DNA of 64,000 nt from Streptomyces broussonetiae (GCF_009796285.1 NZ_CP047020.1:186001-250000), one strand, 5' to 3'. Shown: positions 35,640 to 44,773, counted from the stretch's first letter. Numbers and translations are program-made. The notes: a model not told the origin generated them from the letters alone.

Positions 35640-35904
35640 AAGTCAGCCAAGGTTCGGAGCACTTCCCTTCTCTCGCGAACAACGGCAGCGCGTGGCGGCT
35701 CTCCAAAGGGTCGGAGGCATTTCTGTCACGGCACGGATCCCAGCAGCTGCACAGTCAACCAGCACGCCAACCACTGCACGGTCAGCTCCGCCCACAACAT
35801 CATTCGTATGCGTGACACGCGAACGGATGACCGACTTCAACGAGGGCGGACACCGTACCGTCGTCGCACTCTTGAGATTCGGACCACGAGGCAGAGAAGG
35901 TCAA

Positions 35905-36165
35905 AGGATTCGCGAGTGAACTCGACGGATTTTACGCGACGATGGCGCCACGGAGCGGCCACGCCCTCGGATCCTGCGTGGTCGGATGCGTGTCATCTCG
36001 CGGCCGAGTTCCGGCTGATGCGGCGGAGACGAACCGTCTAGGCCTCGGTCTCCGCAGCATCCTGGCCAGGCACATCATCTTGCACTGGAATCGGATGGGA
36101 TTCAGCCCCGACCAGCAAGCGATCTGGTCCCGCGCAGACGTGAAGCACTCCTCGGTCCCTGAGTC
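35905..36165 (+). pseudogene. Scrap resembling a thiopeptide-type (SpaB_C) dehydratase domain
   Basis: DPAWSDACHLAAEFRLMRRR in one frame is followed after a shift near 36040 by GLGLRSILARHIILHWNRMG then FSPDQQAIW. The RSILARHIILHWNR(M/L)G pattern is characteristic, in my recollection, of the thiopeptide-type bacteriocin biosynthesis domain that removes glutamate or acts as partner in Ser/Thr dehydration. Only about 80 residues remain. Confidence 0.4.
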
Positions 36166-36344
36166 AGCGGTGGTACAGCAGCTGCTTCGCCCGCTTTGGT
36201 CACGGGGCTATGGGTCTACCTTCAACCGCAGAATGTGGACAAGCCCGACACGGCCCTCCAGCTTTCCGCCGTGGCAGGTCTGCGACACCGGTGGCGCACG
36301 TCTGTGGACACCTGCTGTGCCGCAGACTCATCTTGGGGCAGGTA

Positions 36345-36402
36345 CCGGTGGCGCGGGACGTCCCACCGCGGAAGTGCATCGCGGCCACGGCCCCCGAGTC
36401 AG
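36345..36402 (-). pseudogene. Fragment of a Gfo/Idh/MocA oxidoreductase gene
   Basis: On the minus strand DSGAVAAMHFRGGTSRAT is encoded; the intact oxidoreductase at 55556-56734 has ESGAVAAMHIRGGTSRAT. The two DNA segments (36345-36402 and 55921-55978) match over about 55 bases with few changes, same strand. Confidence 0.55.
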
Positions 36403-36690
36403 GTCGGGATCTCGACCGTTTCGTCTTCGGCGAGGATGCGGTAGGCCCTGGCGACCGAGGGGCGTTGCTCTGGTTCTTGCCCCGAGGTGCTGACGCGCTT
36501 CTGGGCGATCGCCTGTGAACCGGCCCAGGGGAACAAATGAGCCTGTAGCCGCCCTGCGTGTCCGGCGCCCGTGCCACCTCGACACGGGCGCCGGACCGAT
36601 CTCCTTGTCCGGCCGGTCTGCCCGGCCCACGTCACCCGCAGAGGGCACGGACAAGTTGCACCCTGTGTACCGTCGGGTCCGTTGCCGGAC

Positions 36691-38946
36691 CTACGGATAG
36701 CTCACCAGGTAGGCCACGTTGCTGCTGGGTGTGACCTGGTTGCCGGTGTTGTCGATGATGTGGTTGATGGTGCCGTCGCCGCCCAGGACCGTGGTGACCA
36801 TGCTGTGGAACTTCACCGCTGACGTGGTGGGCACCTCGATGGCGTGACCGAGGACGACGGAGGGGTTGTCGCGGAGGTAGGCGTAGACGCCCACACCCCA
36901 AGCCTCGTGCGAGGTGACCGAGTTGGCGACCTTGTAGGAGGCGTAGCCGAGGTCGCCCCCGCTGGTGGTCCAGGCGGACTGGTCGGGCACGTCGTAGGGG
37001 GTCTCGCTCTGGTAGAAGTACGTGCGGCCGCCGTTGCCGTTCCAGGTGGTCTGGTACTTCTGGAAGTGCTCGACCGCCAGGCCGTACATGGTGACGTCGT
37101 CGCCGTTGACGATCAGTCCGTTGGCGGCCGGATTGGTCGTCCAGCCGACGCCGTTGGTGTGGTCCGCGCGCCACAGCCAGAGGTCGTCGCCGATGACGTC
37201 GTTGCTGTTGATCACCAGTGTCTGGGTGGCCTTGCCGGCGATGTCGCCGCCGATGCGGAAGAAAACGTCGTGCAGCACGATGGGATCGGCGGTGTGGCTG
37301 GCGGTCGAGCCGGTCGGGCCGACCTGCATCAGGGTGCTGGAGTTGGTGGTGTTCGCACTGATGAGCAGCCCGGCGATGTCTATGCCGTCGGCGTCGGCGG
37401 TGGTGATCGCGGTGACGCCGTTGTCCGGTACGAGGGTGGCCAGGCCGAGGCCGAGGACGACGGTGTCGGGGCGGGTGATGTTGAGCGGGGCGGAAAGGTG
37501 GTAGACGCCGGGGGCGACGATCAGGTTCTTGCCCGCGGCGAGCGCATTGTTGATCGTCGTGGCGGTGTCGCCGGGCTTGACGATGTAGAACTGGCTGATC
37601 GGCAGGGAGGTGCCCGGGGCGTTGCCGTTCGTCCAGTCGGGGCCCTGCACGTTGGTGCGCGCCGAGGGGACGAACACCTGCCAGTTGCCTGAGCTGTCGA
37701 CGTAGAGGAACGGCTTCTCGCGCATCACGGGGCTCTGGTCGACGGTGGTGTACTGCGGGCTGGGGAAGCTGGTCGCCGGGGCGCCGGTGTCGCCGCTGAA
37801 GACCATGTTCCAGTTGTGCCCGGTCCAGCCGCCGTTCATGGCGGTGTCCTGGGTGAGGAACTGCTGCTGGGTCCCGGAGTTGATCTGGCCAAAGACCCGC
37901 GAGTCGCCGATGTAGCCGCCGCTGGACCAGTTGGTGGTGGTGCCGTGGGTGTCGTCCCAGAGCTTCATGCCGCCGTGCACGTCCATGCGCCGGAACGGGT
38001 CGGCCTGCGAGACGGCCCACATGGTGCTGCCCGAGCTGGGGCTCACCGACATGTTCTCCGCGTCGCGCCAGAAGTTCTGGGTGGCGTTGCCGTCGCTGGT
38101 GCGCCCCTCGACGTGCACACCGCCGCCGGTGATGGACACCTGGTCCGGTGACAGGCCGAGCCCGGCGACCTGGGTGTAGTAGCCGACGGGTATGTCGACG
38201 TTGTAGGTGCCGGGGGTGAACAGCAGGGCGTTGCGCTGGGTGCCGAACTCGTTGTTCTGCTGGGTGCTGTAGACCGAGTTGATCTTCGACTGAATGGTGG
38301 ACGCCGGCATCGATGGATCGAACACCGTGACATTGGGGCCGAAGTCCGGGGTGCCGGCCGGCGGGGTGATGCCGGCGGACAGCGAGAAGGACTGGGCGGC
38401 GGTTCCGTTGCAGGTGTACTGCTGCAGCTGGACGCTGTCGGCGGTGGACGCCGACGGCACATCGAGGCACTTGCCGCTGTTGCGGTTGACGAAGTGGTAC
38501 GTGCCGGAGGCCTCCGCGACCGGTTGCCACTGCTGGTTGGCGCCGCCGCCGTAGAGCCACAGCTGGGTCAGCGCGCCGTCGGCGGTGGAGACGCCGGTCT
38601 CGTCCCACACCTGGTCCGGCGCGGAGGCCAGGCCGATCCGGTAGTAGCCGCTGTCGGTGGGGGTGAACTGCCAGGACTGCGCGCCGGTGCCGTTGCAGGT
38701 GTACTGCTGCACGGCTGTGCCGTTGCCGGTGGCACCGCCGCTCGCGTCGACGCACTTGCCACTGCCTGCGTTGACGACGGTGGTGGGAGCGGTCGGGATG
38801 CTCGCGGCGGCGGCCCCCGGGGCGGACGCCAGCGCGATACCGGCGGCGGCCGGCAGCAGGAAGGCGGCCGTGAGGGCGGCCGTGCGTCTGCGCCGGCGAG
38901 GTGCGCGGACGCGCGCGGCGGGAACGGCGGCAGGAACGTCGGTCAC
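36691..38946 (-). CDS. Secreted CBM13 plus right-handed beta-helix protein
   Basis: 751 residues. A long Arg-rich N-terminus and hydrophobic core (RRRRRTAALTAAFLLPAAAG, AlaAla cleavage near 48) mark a Tat or Sec export signal. Two ricin-type CBM13 repeats follow (SGKCVDASGGATGNGTAVQQ about 62-81; SGKCLDVPSASTADSVQLQQ about 155-174). From about 195 a pectate-lyase-like beta-helix with repeated loops (TLVPDNGVTAITTADADGID, FRIGGDIAGKATQTLVINSN) continues to the end. This architecture occurs in GH55-like glucanases and related proteins of unknown activity; no catalytic residues can be assigned. Sugar polymer binding is likely. Confidence 0.8.
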   Translation of the reverse strand: MTDVPAAVPAARVRAPRRRRRTAALTAAFLLPAAAGIALASAPGAAAASIPTAPTTVVNAGSGKCVDASGGATGNGTAVQQYTCNGTGAQSWQFTPTDSGYYRIGLASAPDQVWDETGVSTADGALTQLWLYGGGANQQWQPVAEASGTYHFVNRNSGKCLDVPSASTADSVQLQQYTCNGTAAQSFSLSAGITPPAGTPDFGPNVTVFDPSMPASTIQSKINSVYSTQQNNEFGTQRNALLFTPGTYNVDIPVGYYTQVAGLGLSPDQVSITGGGVHVEGRTSDGNATQNFWRDAENMSVSPSSGSTMWAVSQADPFRRMDVHGGMKLWDDTHGTTTNWSSGGYIGDSRVFGQINSGTQQQFLTQDTAMNGGWTGHNWNMVFSGDTGAPATSFPSPQYTTVDQSPVMREKPFLYVDSSGNWQVFVPSARTNVQGPDWTNGNAPGTSLPISQFYIVKPGDTATTINNALAAGKNLIVAPGVYHLSAPLNITRPDTVVLGLGLATLVPDNGVTAITTADADGIDIAGLLISANTTNSSTLMQVGPTGSTASHTADPIVLHDVFFRIGGDIAGKATQTLVINSNDVIGDDLWLWRADHTNGVGWTTNPAANGLIVNGDDVTMYGLAVEHFQKYQTTWNGNGGRTYFYQSETPYDVPDQSAWTTSGGDLGYASYKVANSVTSHEAWGVGVYAYLRDNPSVVLGHAIEVPTTSAVKFHSMVTTVLGGDGTINHIIDNTGNQVTPSSNVAYLVSYP

Positions 38947-39064
38947 ACGTGTCTCCTCGGTCGCGATGTGGGGCGCGATGCCGATCGGACGCTAGGGGCA
39001 GCCCGCCCGGCCGTCAATACATCAAAATATAAGGCGTGAATTATCTTGGTCATCGGCGGGTGCG

Positions 39065-39677
39065 GTGAGGGCCGCCCAGGGAGGTGTGGTCCCGCCGCGT
39101 CCCGTGGCTGGGCCGATCAGGGGCAGTGTCGGATCGGCCCTCTTGGGGCGAGGCGCAGAACCAGGGATCGTCGTGCACGGGTACGTCGAGGCGCGACGGA
39201 GTCCTTCGCGGACACCCCGGCCGCTGCCCGCACCCTCGGTGCCCTGCTCGACGCGGGCATCGGCCATGCGGCCCCTTGGACGTAGCGGCGAGCCGGGAAC
39301 ACCTGGCCGGGTTCCGCGACACGCTCGCCCGTCCGGCCGCCCGTACGTCCCACTCGCCGAGGGCGGCTTGACCCTCGACAGCGGTATCGCGGCCATGTCG
39401 GACTGCTGGACCGCCACCCGGACACGGACGGCGTGTTCGCAGCCAACGACCTCATGGCCCACGGCGCCTGCCAAGTGCTGCGCCGGCGCAGCCGCCGGGT
39501 GCCCGAGGACGTGGCCGCCGTCGGCTTCGACGACTCCGGTATCGCTGTCACCTGCCGTTCTCGACTGACCACGTCCGCCAGCCGGTTGAGGAGAGGGCGG
39601 CGGAGCTGACCCGCTTGCTCGACGAGCACACCCACGGCGCACTCACAGACGCGACGCCGGTCGTCTCCGAGCCCTGA
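39065..39677 (+). pseudogene. LacI-family regulator, decayed C-terminal part
   Basis: Pieces of the periplasmic-binding-like effector domain are readable in different frames: LLDRHPDTDGVFAANDLMAH, VPEDVAAVGFDDSGIAVTCR, and AAELTRLLDEHTHGALTDAT before a stop near 39675. The helix-turn-helix is missing and at least three frameshifts are needed. It lies just upstream of the GH64 gene, whose leader keeps a LacI-type operator, so it was probably the local repressor. Confidence 0.65.
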
Positions 39678-39908
39678 CGTGTGGGTCGCGAGTCGGCGTG
39701 ACGGTGCGGTCAGATCCATACCGGATGCGTCAAGGGATGTAAGCAGAGCCCGACTTGGGGCTGATCGGGCGGTCGGAAGCCGAATGCGCCGGACACGCCA
39801 CACGCGACACCGGAGGCGAGATCAGTGCCGTGTCGTCGACAGGGCCGCAAACCCGACTGATTTCGGCTTCAGTTGTTGACGGCTGACACCGGTAGGACTA
39901 CAACCCGA

Positions 39909-39920
39909 GAGAGCGCTCTC
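39909..39920. promoter_or_regulatory. LacI-type operator upstream of the GH64 gene
   Basis: Perfect 12-bp palindrome GAGAGCGCTCTC with a central CG, of the form bound by CebR-like LacI repressors of Streptomyces glycoside-hydrolase genes. It lies 56 bases before the GH64 start. Confidence 0.7.
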
Positions 39921-39975
39921 ATGTCTGCTGTTGCTCCATCCCCACGCATGCCGGACCGGCTTGAGGAGACCCCAC

Positions 39976-41331
39976 ATGCAGAGTTCCGCCAGCGCACCCA
40001 CCCGCAGACCGCCGGTCGGCGCCGCACGCCCACGCGCGGCCCTCGGCCTGGTCGTCGCCCTGATCGCCGCCTGCTTCGCAGTCCTGGCACCGACGCCCGC
40101 GCGCGCCGCCGACCAGTTACTGTCCCAGGGCAGGCCCGCCACCGCCTCCTCGACCGAGAACGGCTCCTTCCCCGCAAGCGCGGCGGTCGACGGCAACACA
40201 GGCACCCGCTGGTCCTCGGCCTTCTCCGACCCGCAATGGCTGCGGGTCGACCTCGGATCCGTCCAGCAGCTCAGCCGTGTCACCCTGAACTGGGAGGCCG
40301 CCTACGCGACCGCCTTCCAGATCCAGACCTCCACCGACGCCAGCACCTGGACCACCGTCTACTCCACCACCACCGCCACCGGCGGAACGCAGGACATCGC
40401 CATCTCCGGCAGTGGCCGCTACGTCCGCCTCTACGGCACCGCGCGGGGCACCCCGTACGGCTACTCCCTGTGGGAGTTCCAGGTCTACGGCCCCGGCGGC
40501 ACCACCCCGCCGGACGACTTCTGGGGCAGCACCAGCGACATCCCCCCGGCGAGCAACGCCGTCGAGGTGAAGATCCTCAACCGCACCAACGGCAAGTATC
40601 CCGACAGCCAGGTGTACTGGAGCTTCAACGGGCAGGTGCACTCCATCGCCGAGCAGCCCTACCTCGACATGCCGGCCAACTCCGCGGGCCGCATGTACTT
40701 CTACCTCGGTTCGCCCAACAGCCCGTACTACGACTTCATCGAGTTCACCGTCGGCAACAATGTCTTCAACGGCAACACCACCCGGGTCGACGCCTTCGGC
40801 CTCAAGCTGGCCATGCGCCTGCACAGCAAGGACGGTTACGACGTCGAGGTCGGCGAGAACCGGCAGACCTTCGCCGAGGACCGCGCCACCACCTTCCAAC
40901 GCTTCACCGACGCCGTTCCGGACCAGTTCAAGGTCCTGGCCCAGGCCCAGGCCCCGTACCGGATCATCGCGCCCGGCAGCGACCCCAGTTTCCGCGCGGG
41001 CGGCGCCAACGCGAACTACTTCACCGCCTACGCCCAGTCAGTGGGCGTGAACGCGGCCACCTCCGACATCTTCGGCTGCGCCGCCTCGCTGGCGGGCAAC
41101 CCCGACATGTGTGCCGCCCTCAACCGCCACGTCGCCACCCTGCCGGCCTCCGAGCAGTCCGACCCGGCCCAGTTCTACACGGCGGCACCAGCCAACTACT
41201 ACGCCAAGTTCTGGCACGACAACGCCATCAACCACCTCGCCTACGGCTTCCCCTACGACGACGTGGCGGGCCAGTCCTCCTTCATCTCCCACGCCGATCC
41301 GCAATGGCTCCTGGTCGCCGTCGGCTGGTAG
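39976..41331 (+). CDS. Secreted GH64 beta-1,3-glucanase with F5/8 (CBM32) domain
   Basis: 451 residues. Signal peptide RAALGLVVALIAACFAVLAP ending at ARA-AD (about 44). F5/8 type C/CBM32 domain about 45-185 (SQGRPATASSTENGSFPASA, TRWSSAFSDPQWLRVDLGSV, WEFQVYG). A Pro/Gly linker, then a GH64 thaumatin-like domain to the end (EVKILNRTNGKYPDSQVYWS, DFIEFTVGNNVFNGNTTRVD). GH64 enzymes release laminaripentaose from beta-1,3-glucans such as fungal and oomycete walls. ATG 39976 has a GAGGAG 8 bases upstream; an in-frame ATG at 39931 is less likely. A terminator follows at 41380. Confidence 0.88.
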   Translation: MQSSASAPTRRPPVGAARPRAALGLVVALIAACFAVLAPTPARAADQLLSQGRPATASSTENGSFPASAAVDGNTGTRWSSAFSDPQWLRVDLGSVQQLSRVTLNWEAAYATAFQIQTSTDASTWTTVYSTTTATGGTQDIAISGSGRYVRLYGTARGTPYGYSLWEFQVYGPGGTTPPDDFWGSTSDIPPASNAVEVKILNRTNGKYPDSQVYWSFNGQVHSIAEQPYLDMPANSAGRMYFYLGSPNSPYYDFIEFTVGNNVFNGNTTRVDAFGLKLAMRLHSKDGYDVEVGENRQTFAEDRATTFQRFTDAVPDQFKVLAQAQAPYRIIAPGSDPSFRAGGANANYFTAYAQSVGVNAATSDIFGCAASLAGNPDMCAALNRHVATLPASEQSDPAQFYTAAPANYYAKFWHDNAINHLAYGFPYDDVAGQSSFISHADPQWLLVAVGW

Positions 41332-41379
41332 CCGATCCGTTGGCACGGACACCGAACGCATGCTGATCCCCTGACTGGC

Positions 41380-41412
41380 GGGTTCGGCGGGTCGCACGAC
41401 CCCGCCGAACCC
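41380..41412 (+). terminator. Terminator after the GH64 gene
   Basis: GGGTTCGGCGGGTC (41380-41393) pairs with GACCCCGCCGAACCC (41398-41412) with one bulged C and a 4-base loop. It starts 49 bases after the stop. Confidence 0.75.
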
Positions 41413-41618
41413 GACGGCCCCGTATCCGTCGCCCCCGCATGCCCCGTTCCCCGGACGGAGGGCGCAAGGTGGGACCACCCAGCACACCGATCACACCAGA
41501 TCGCCCGACAACCGCCCGAGTCGCAGAGGCTTCCGCGCTCTCGGCGCCACCGTCGGCGCGACCGCGGCTCTTGGCCGTCTGCCTGTCAACTACCTTTTCA
41601 CTAGGCTTACTTCACTAC
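41413..41618. other. Intergenic stretch, no gene seen
   Basis: About 200 bases between the GH64 terminator and the putative GH19 promoter. No open frame of note. Confidence 0.35.
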
Positions 41619-41648
41619 TTGACGAAAGCAGTCGCCCCCCTTTAGGTT
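41619..41648 (+). promoter_or_regulatory. Putative promoter of the GH19-NLP genes
   Basis: TTGACG (41619-41624) and TAGGTT (41643-41648) are 18 bases apart, a standard SigA-like arrangement. A leader of about 85 bases would precede the GH19 start at 41740. Confidence 0.45.
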
Positions 41649-41739
41649 CTCGGGTCAGCCACGCGTTGTACGACGCCTCCCTCCGTTCATGAGGTGAGGC
41701 GTCGGCCGCCACCCCCATGTGAAAGGCCACCCCCCTCTC

Positions 41740-42846
41740 ATGGCCCGATCCCTTTCCACAGCCGCCCTCACCGCCGCACTGGGTCTCTCCGCGTGCCTGC
41801 TCACCGCAGCCCCCGCCCAGGCCGACACCGGCACCATCACCGGGCTCGCCGGCAAGTGCCTCGACGTCGCCGGGGCCAACTCGGCCGACGGCACGCCCGT
41901 CCAGCTCTACGACTGCAACGGCACGAACGCCCAGCAGTGGACGGTCGACAGCGACGGCACCATCCGCGCCCTCGGCAAGTGCCTCGACGTGACCGGCAAT
42001 TCGACCGCCGACGGCGCCAAGGTGCAGCTGTGGTCCTGTACCGGCGGCGCGAACCAGAAGTGGACCGTCACCGCCGCCCACGACATCGTCAACCCCCAGG
42101 CGAACAAGTGCCTGGACGTCACCGACAACAACTCCGCCAACGGCACCCGTGCACAGATCTGGAGCTGCAGCGGCGGCGCCAACCAGAAGTGGAACGCACC
42201 CGCGAGCGGCGGCGACAGCACTCCGTCCGGCTTCGTGGTGAGCGAGGCGCAGTTCAACCAGATGTTCCCGAACCGGAACTCCTTCTACACCTACAGCGGA
42301 CTCACCGCGGCCCTCAGCGCCTACCCCGGCTTCGCGAACACCGGCAGCGACGCGGTCAGGAAGCAGGAGGCCGCCGCCTTCCTCGCCAACGTCAGCCACG
42401 AGACCGGCGGACTGGTCTATGTCGTCGAGCAGAACACCGCCAACTACCCCACCTACTGCGACTGGAGCCAGCCATACGGCTGCCCCGCCGGGCAGGCCGC
42501 CTACTACGGCCGCGGACCGCTCCAGCTCAGCTGGAACTTCAACTACAAGGCGGCGGGTGACGCGCTCGGCATCGACCTGCTCAACAACCCCTGGCAGGTG
42601 GAGAACAACGCCTCCGTCGCCTGGAAGACCGGCCTGTGGTACTGGAACACCCAATCGGGACCAGGCAGCATGACCCCGCACAACGCCATGGTCAACAGCG
42701 CCGGATTCGGCCAGACCATCCGCAGCATCAACGGCTCCCTCGAATGTGACGGCAAGAACCCGGCCCAGGTGCAGAGCCGCGTGGACGCCTACCAGCGCTT
42801 CACACAGATCCTCGGGGTCTCACCGGGCAGCAACCTGTACTGCTGA
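41740..42846 (+). CDS. Secreted GH19 chitinase with CBM13 lectin domain
   Basis: 368 residues. Signal peptide ending AQA-DT near 29. Three ricin-type CBM13 repeats, each with K/G-CLDV...QW (GLAGKCLDVAGANSADGTPV, GKCLDVTGNSTADGAKVQLW, NKCLDVTDNNSANGTRAQIW), about 30-155. GH19 catalytic domain about 165-368 with FLANVSHETGGLVYV (catalytic Glu in HETGG) and AYYGRGPLQLSWNFNYKAAG. GH19 enzymes cut chitin with inversion and inhibit fungal growth. A GTG at 41719 is an alternative start. The NLP gene follows 27 bases after the stop, so they are probably cotranscribed. Confidence 0.92.
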   Translation: MARSLSTAALTAALGLSACLLTAAPAQADTGTITGLAGKCLDVAGANSADGTPVQLYDCNGTNAQQWTVDSDGTIRALGKCLDVTGNSTADGAKVQLWSCTGGANQKWTVTAAHDIVNPQANKCLDVTDNNSANGTRAQIWSCSGGANQKWNAPASGGDSTPSGFVVSEAQFNQMFPNRNSFYTYSGLTAALSAYPGFANTGSDAVRKQEAAAFLANVSHETGGLVYVVEQNTANYPTYCDWSQPYGCPAGQAAYYGRGPLQLSWNFNYKAAGDALGIDLLNNPWQVENNASVAWKTGLWYWNTQSGPGSMTPHNAMVNSAGFGQTIRSINGSLECDGKNPAQVQSRVDAYQRFTQILGVSPGSNLYC

Positions 42847-42873
42847 CGCCGGCCGCCCCGACAAGGAGCCGTA

Positions 42874-43641
42874 ATGCCCAACGTGAAGTCCCTTGCCAAG
42901 GGCCTGCTCGCAGCGCTCGGTGCGATGACGCTCGTCGTGGCCGTTCCGGCGAGCGCGCACGCGAACGTCGTGCAGTTGCTGCCGGAGAACGCCGACGGCC
43001 TGGAACAGACCTTCTCCCCCGCCTATGACTACGATGGCGACGGCTGCTATGCCACCGCCGCCATCGGCGCCGACGGCACCATCAACCCCGGTCTGAAACT
43101 CGGCGGCGACGTCAACGGCCACTGCCACGACTACGCCCAACTCGCCAACGCCAACACCTACTCACGTGAGAAGTGCAACAACGGCTGGTGTGCCGTCATG
43201 TACGCCAGCTACTTCGAGAAGGACCAGGCGACCTACGGCCCGGCCGCCATCGGGCACACCCACGACTGGGAGCACGTCGTGGTGTGGATCAACAACAACG
43301 AGGTCCAGTACGTCTCGGTGTCCCAGCACACCAGCTACCAGGTGGCCGCCCGCTCTTCAGTCCGCTTCGACGGCACCCACCCGAAGATCGTCTACCACAA
43401 GGACGGCCTCTCCACCCACGACTTCCGCTTCGCCAACAGCAACGACGAGCCTCCGGAGAACGTGACCGGCGGCTGGTTCTACCCGCGCCTGGTGGGCTGG
43501 AACGGCTACCCAGCCGGTTTCCGGGACAAGCTGATGAGCGCCGACTTCGGCGCGGCCACTATCAAGATCAAGAACGGCGACTTCGCCTACGCGCTGGCAC
43601 ACTCCATGCCCTCGGGCATCCCCTTCGATCCCAACGCCTGA
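42874..43641 (+). CDS. NPP1/NLP family necrosis- and ethylene-inducing protein
   Basis: 255 residues with signal peptide cut near AHA-NV (30). The NLP hallmark heptapeptide region reads GHTHDWEH (127-134; consensus GHRHDWE), which binds the metal and carries toxicity. Cysteines 58, 84, 101 and 106 fit the four-Cys (type II) pattern. In characterised NLPs the protein binds GIPC sphingolipids of eudicot membranes and lyses cells, and some family members are noncytolytic. The Arg to Thr change in the heptapeptide could weaken activity. It is cotranscribed with a chitinase and near a glucanase, so it may serve plant or microbial antagonism. Confidence 0.9.
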   Translation: MPNVKSLAKGLLAALGAMTLVVAVPASAHANVVQLLPENADGLEQTFSPAYDYDGDGCYATAAIGADGTINPGLKLGGDVNGHCHDYAQLANANTYSREKCNNGWCAVMYASYFEKDQATYGPAAIGHTHDWEHVVVWINNNEVQYVSVSQHTSYQVAARSSVRFDGTHPKIVYHKDGLSTHDFRFANSNDEPPENVTGGWFYPRLVGWNGYPAGFRDKLMSADFGAATIKIKNGDFAYALAHSMPSGIPFDPNA

Positions 43642-43976
43642 TCTGCGGAACAGGGGGATTGCACCCGGGCCGGTAGCGCCGCATCCAGCTTCCTGGGCGT
43701 CCGCAAGTTGAATCCCCAAGGCACAACGTGGCTGACGCCAAGGGCTCCGTCCTCCCGCACCGACGCTCAAGCAACGGAGCCCACCATCGGCCAGTGCACG
43801 AACGCCCACCGCAACGCATGGACCCGAGCGACCCTTCTTCGGACGTTTCTACTTCACCTGCGCTGGGCGACAGCGCCTACGCGGCCCGCCTCGACGGGCC
43901 TGACCGGCGTGAGGTCCTCGTCCCCAAGGCAACCTGACCGGCATCGCGCAGCCGCACTTGCGACCGGAACGAGCTT
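43642..43976. other. Intergenic region, no gene seen
   Basis: 335 bases between convergent genes. No recognised coding sequence and no strong hairpin noted. Confidence 0.4.
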
Positions 43977-44603
43977 CTAGGCCCGGTAGGCCGCGGAGAT
44001 CTGGCCGACCAGGACGGCGAAGGGCATGTCGAGGGCGCCGTAGACGGCAGCGGACTCCGGGGCCGCGTTGTCCGCCAGGGCCTCGACCATGAGGGTGGCA
44101 TAGTCGGAGACGATGACCCCCGCCTGCTGCATGCGCAGCAGTCCTGCCTCGCGCTTGGCCTGGCTGAACGTACCGGATGCGTCCACGGCAACGTACGCGT
44201 CGTACCCGGCGGCCGTCGCGGAGATGGCGGGCAGCGCCGCGCACACCTCGAGAGACACCCCGGCGAAGATCAGTTTCCGCCGACCGGTGGCCTCGATGGC
44301 CTCGCGGACCCGATCGTCGTGCCAGGCGTTGACCGTGCTGCGATCGATGATCTTGTATCCGGCCGGCAGTGCCTTGACCAGCTCCGGGATGATCGGCCCC
44401 CACATGCTCTCCGCAGCGGTGGTGGTGACGACCAGCGGGATGCCCAGGACAGTCGCCGCCCGCGCCATGGCCACCACGTTGTGCTTCAGTTCGCCGAGCG
44501 GGATGTCCCGGACGCCGGACAGAAGGCCCACCTGGTGGTCGACGAGCACCACGACGGCGTTCTCCCGGGTGATCGGTTCCAGGAACTTGCTATGCGCGCT
44601 CAT
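43977..44603 (-). CDS. Isochorismatase-family cysteine hydrolase (YcaC-like)
   Basis: 208 residues. Catalytic Asp22 (VVLVDHQVGLL) and Cys121 (GVSLEVCAALPA) are visible, with a central Lys in AGYKIIDRSTVNAWHD. YcaC-type members hydrolyse an amide or ester of unknown identity. It is divergent from a MarR gene across a palindromic operator, so it is probably the MarR target. Confidence 0.85.
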   Translation of the reverse strand: MSAHSKFLEPITRENAVVVLVDHQVGLLSGVRDIPLGELKHNVVAMARAATVLGIPLVVTTTAAESMWGPIIPELVKALPAGYKIIDRSTVNAWHDDRVREAIEATGRRKLIFAGVSLEVCAALPAISATAAGYDAYVAVDASGTFSQAKREAGLLRMQQAGVIVSDYATLMVEALADNAAPESAAVYGALDMPFAVLVGQISAAYRA

Positions 44604-44636
44604 CTTCCGCTCCTTCGGGTAGAGCCGCAGTGGATT

Positions 44637-44671
44637 TAGTCATCAGTGTTGATAGTCAATATCAGTGACTA
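44637..44671. promoter_or_regulatory. Probable MarR operator between hydrolase and MarR gene
   Basis: Outer arms TAGTCA (44637-44642) and TGACTA (44666-44671) enclose an inner palindrome TGATA-n5-TATCA. The stretch is AT-rich against a GC-rich background and lies 34 bases before the hydrolase start. Confidence 0.6.
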
Positions 44672-44773
44672 CTTTGACGCTACGCCCCGGCCTTTCGCAG
44701 CGCAAGCGCCGGTCGGTCATGCGGGATTCGCGTGACGCCGTCCGAGCCCCGAGGCAGGTGAATAAAATCGCTG

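Larger units (their letters stand above)
35707..36690. other. Degenerate region of gene scraps
   Basis: About 980 bases with no intact gene. Two scraps are recognisable and listed separately (35905-36165 and 36345-36402). A minus-strand C-terminus ending SVARAYRILAEDETVEIPT (about 36411-36470) looks coding but is unidentified. Confidence 0.4.

Noticed and set aside
36399..36635. 78-residue minus-strand ORF ending in AEDETVEIPT
   Set aside because: Only the last ~20 residues look coding. There is no family and no RBS, so it was kept as debris only.
36632..38755. 707-codon alternative frame over the beta-helix gene
   Set aside because: Extremely Arg/His-rich out-of-frame product. The 751-residue frame has a signal peptide and CBM13 repeats.
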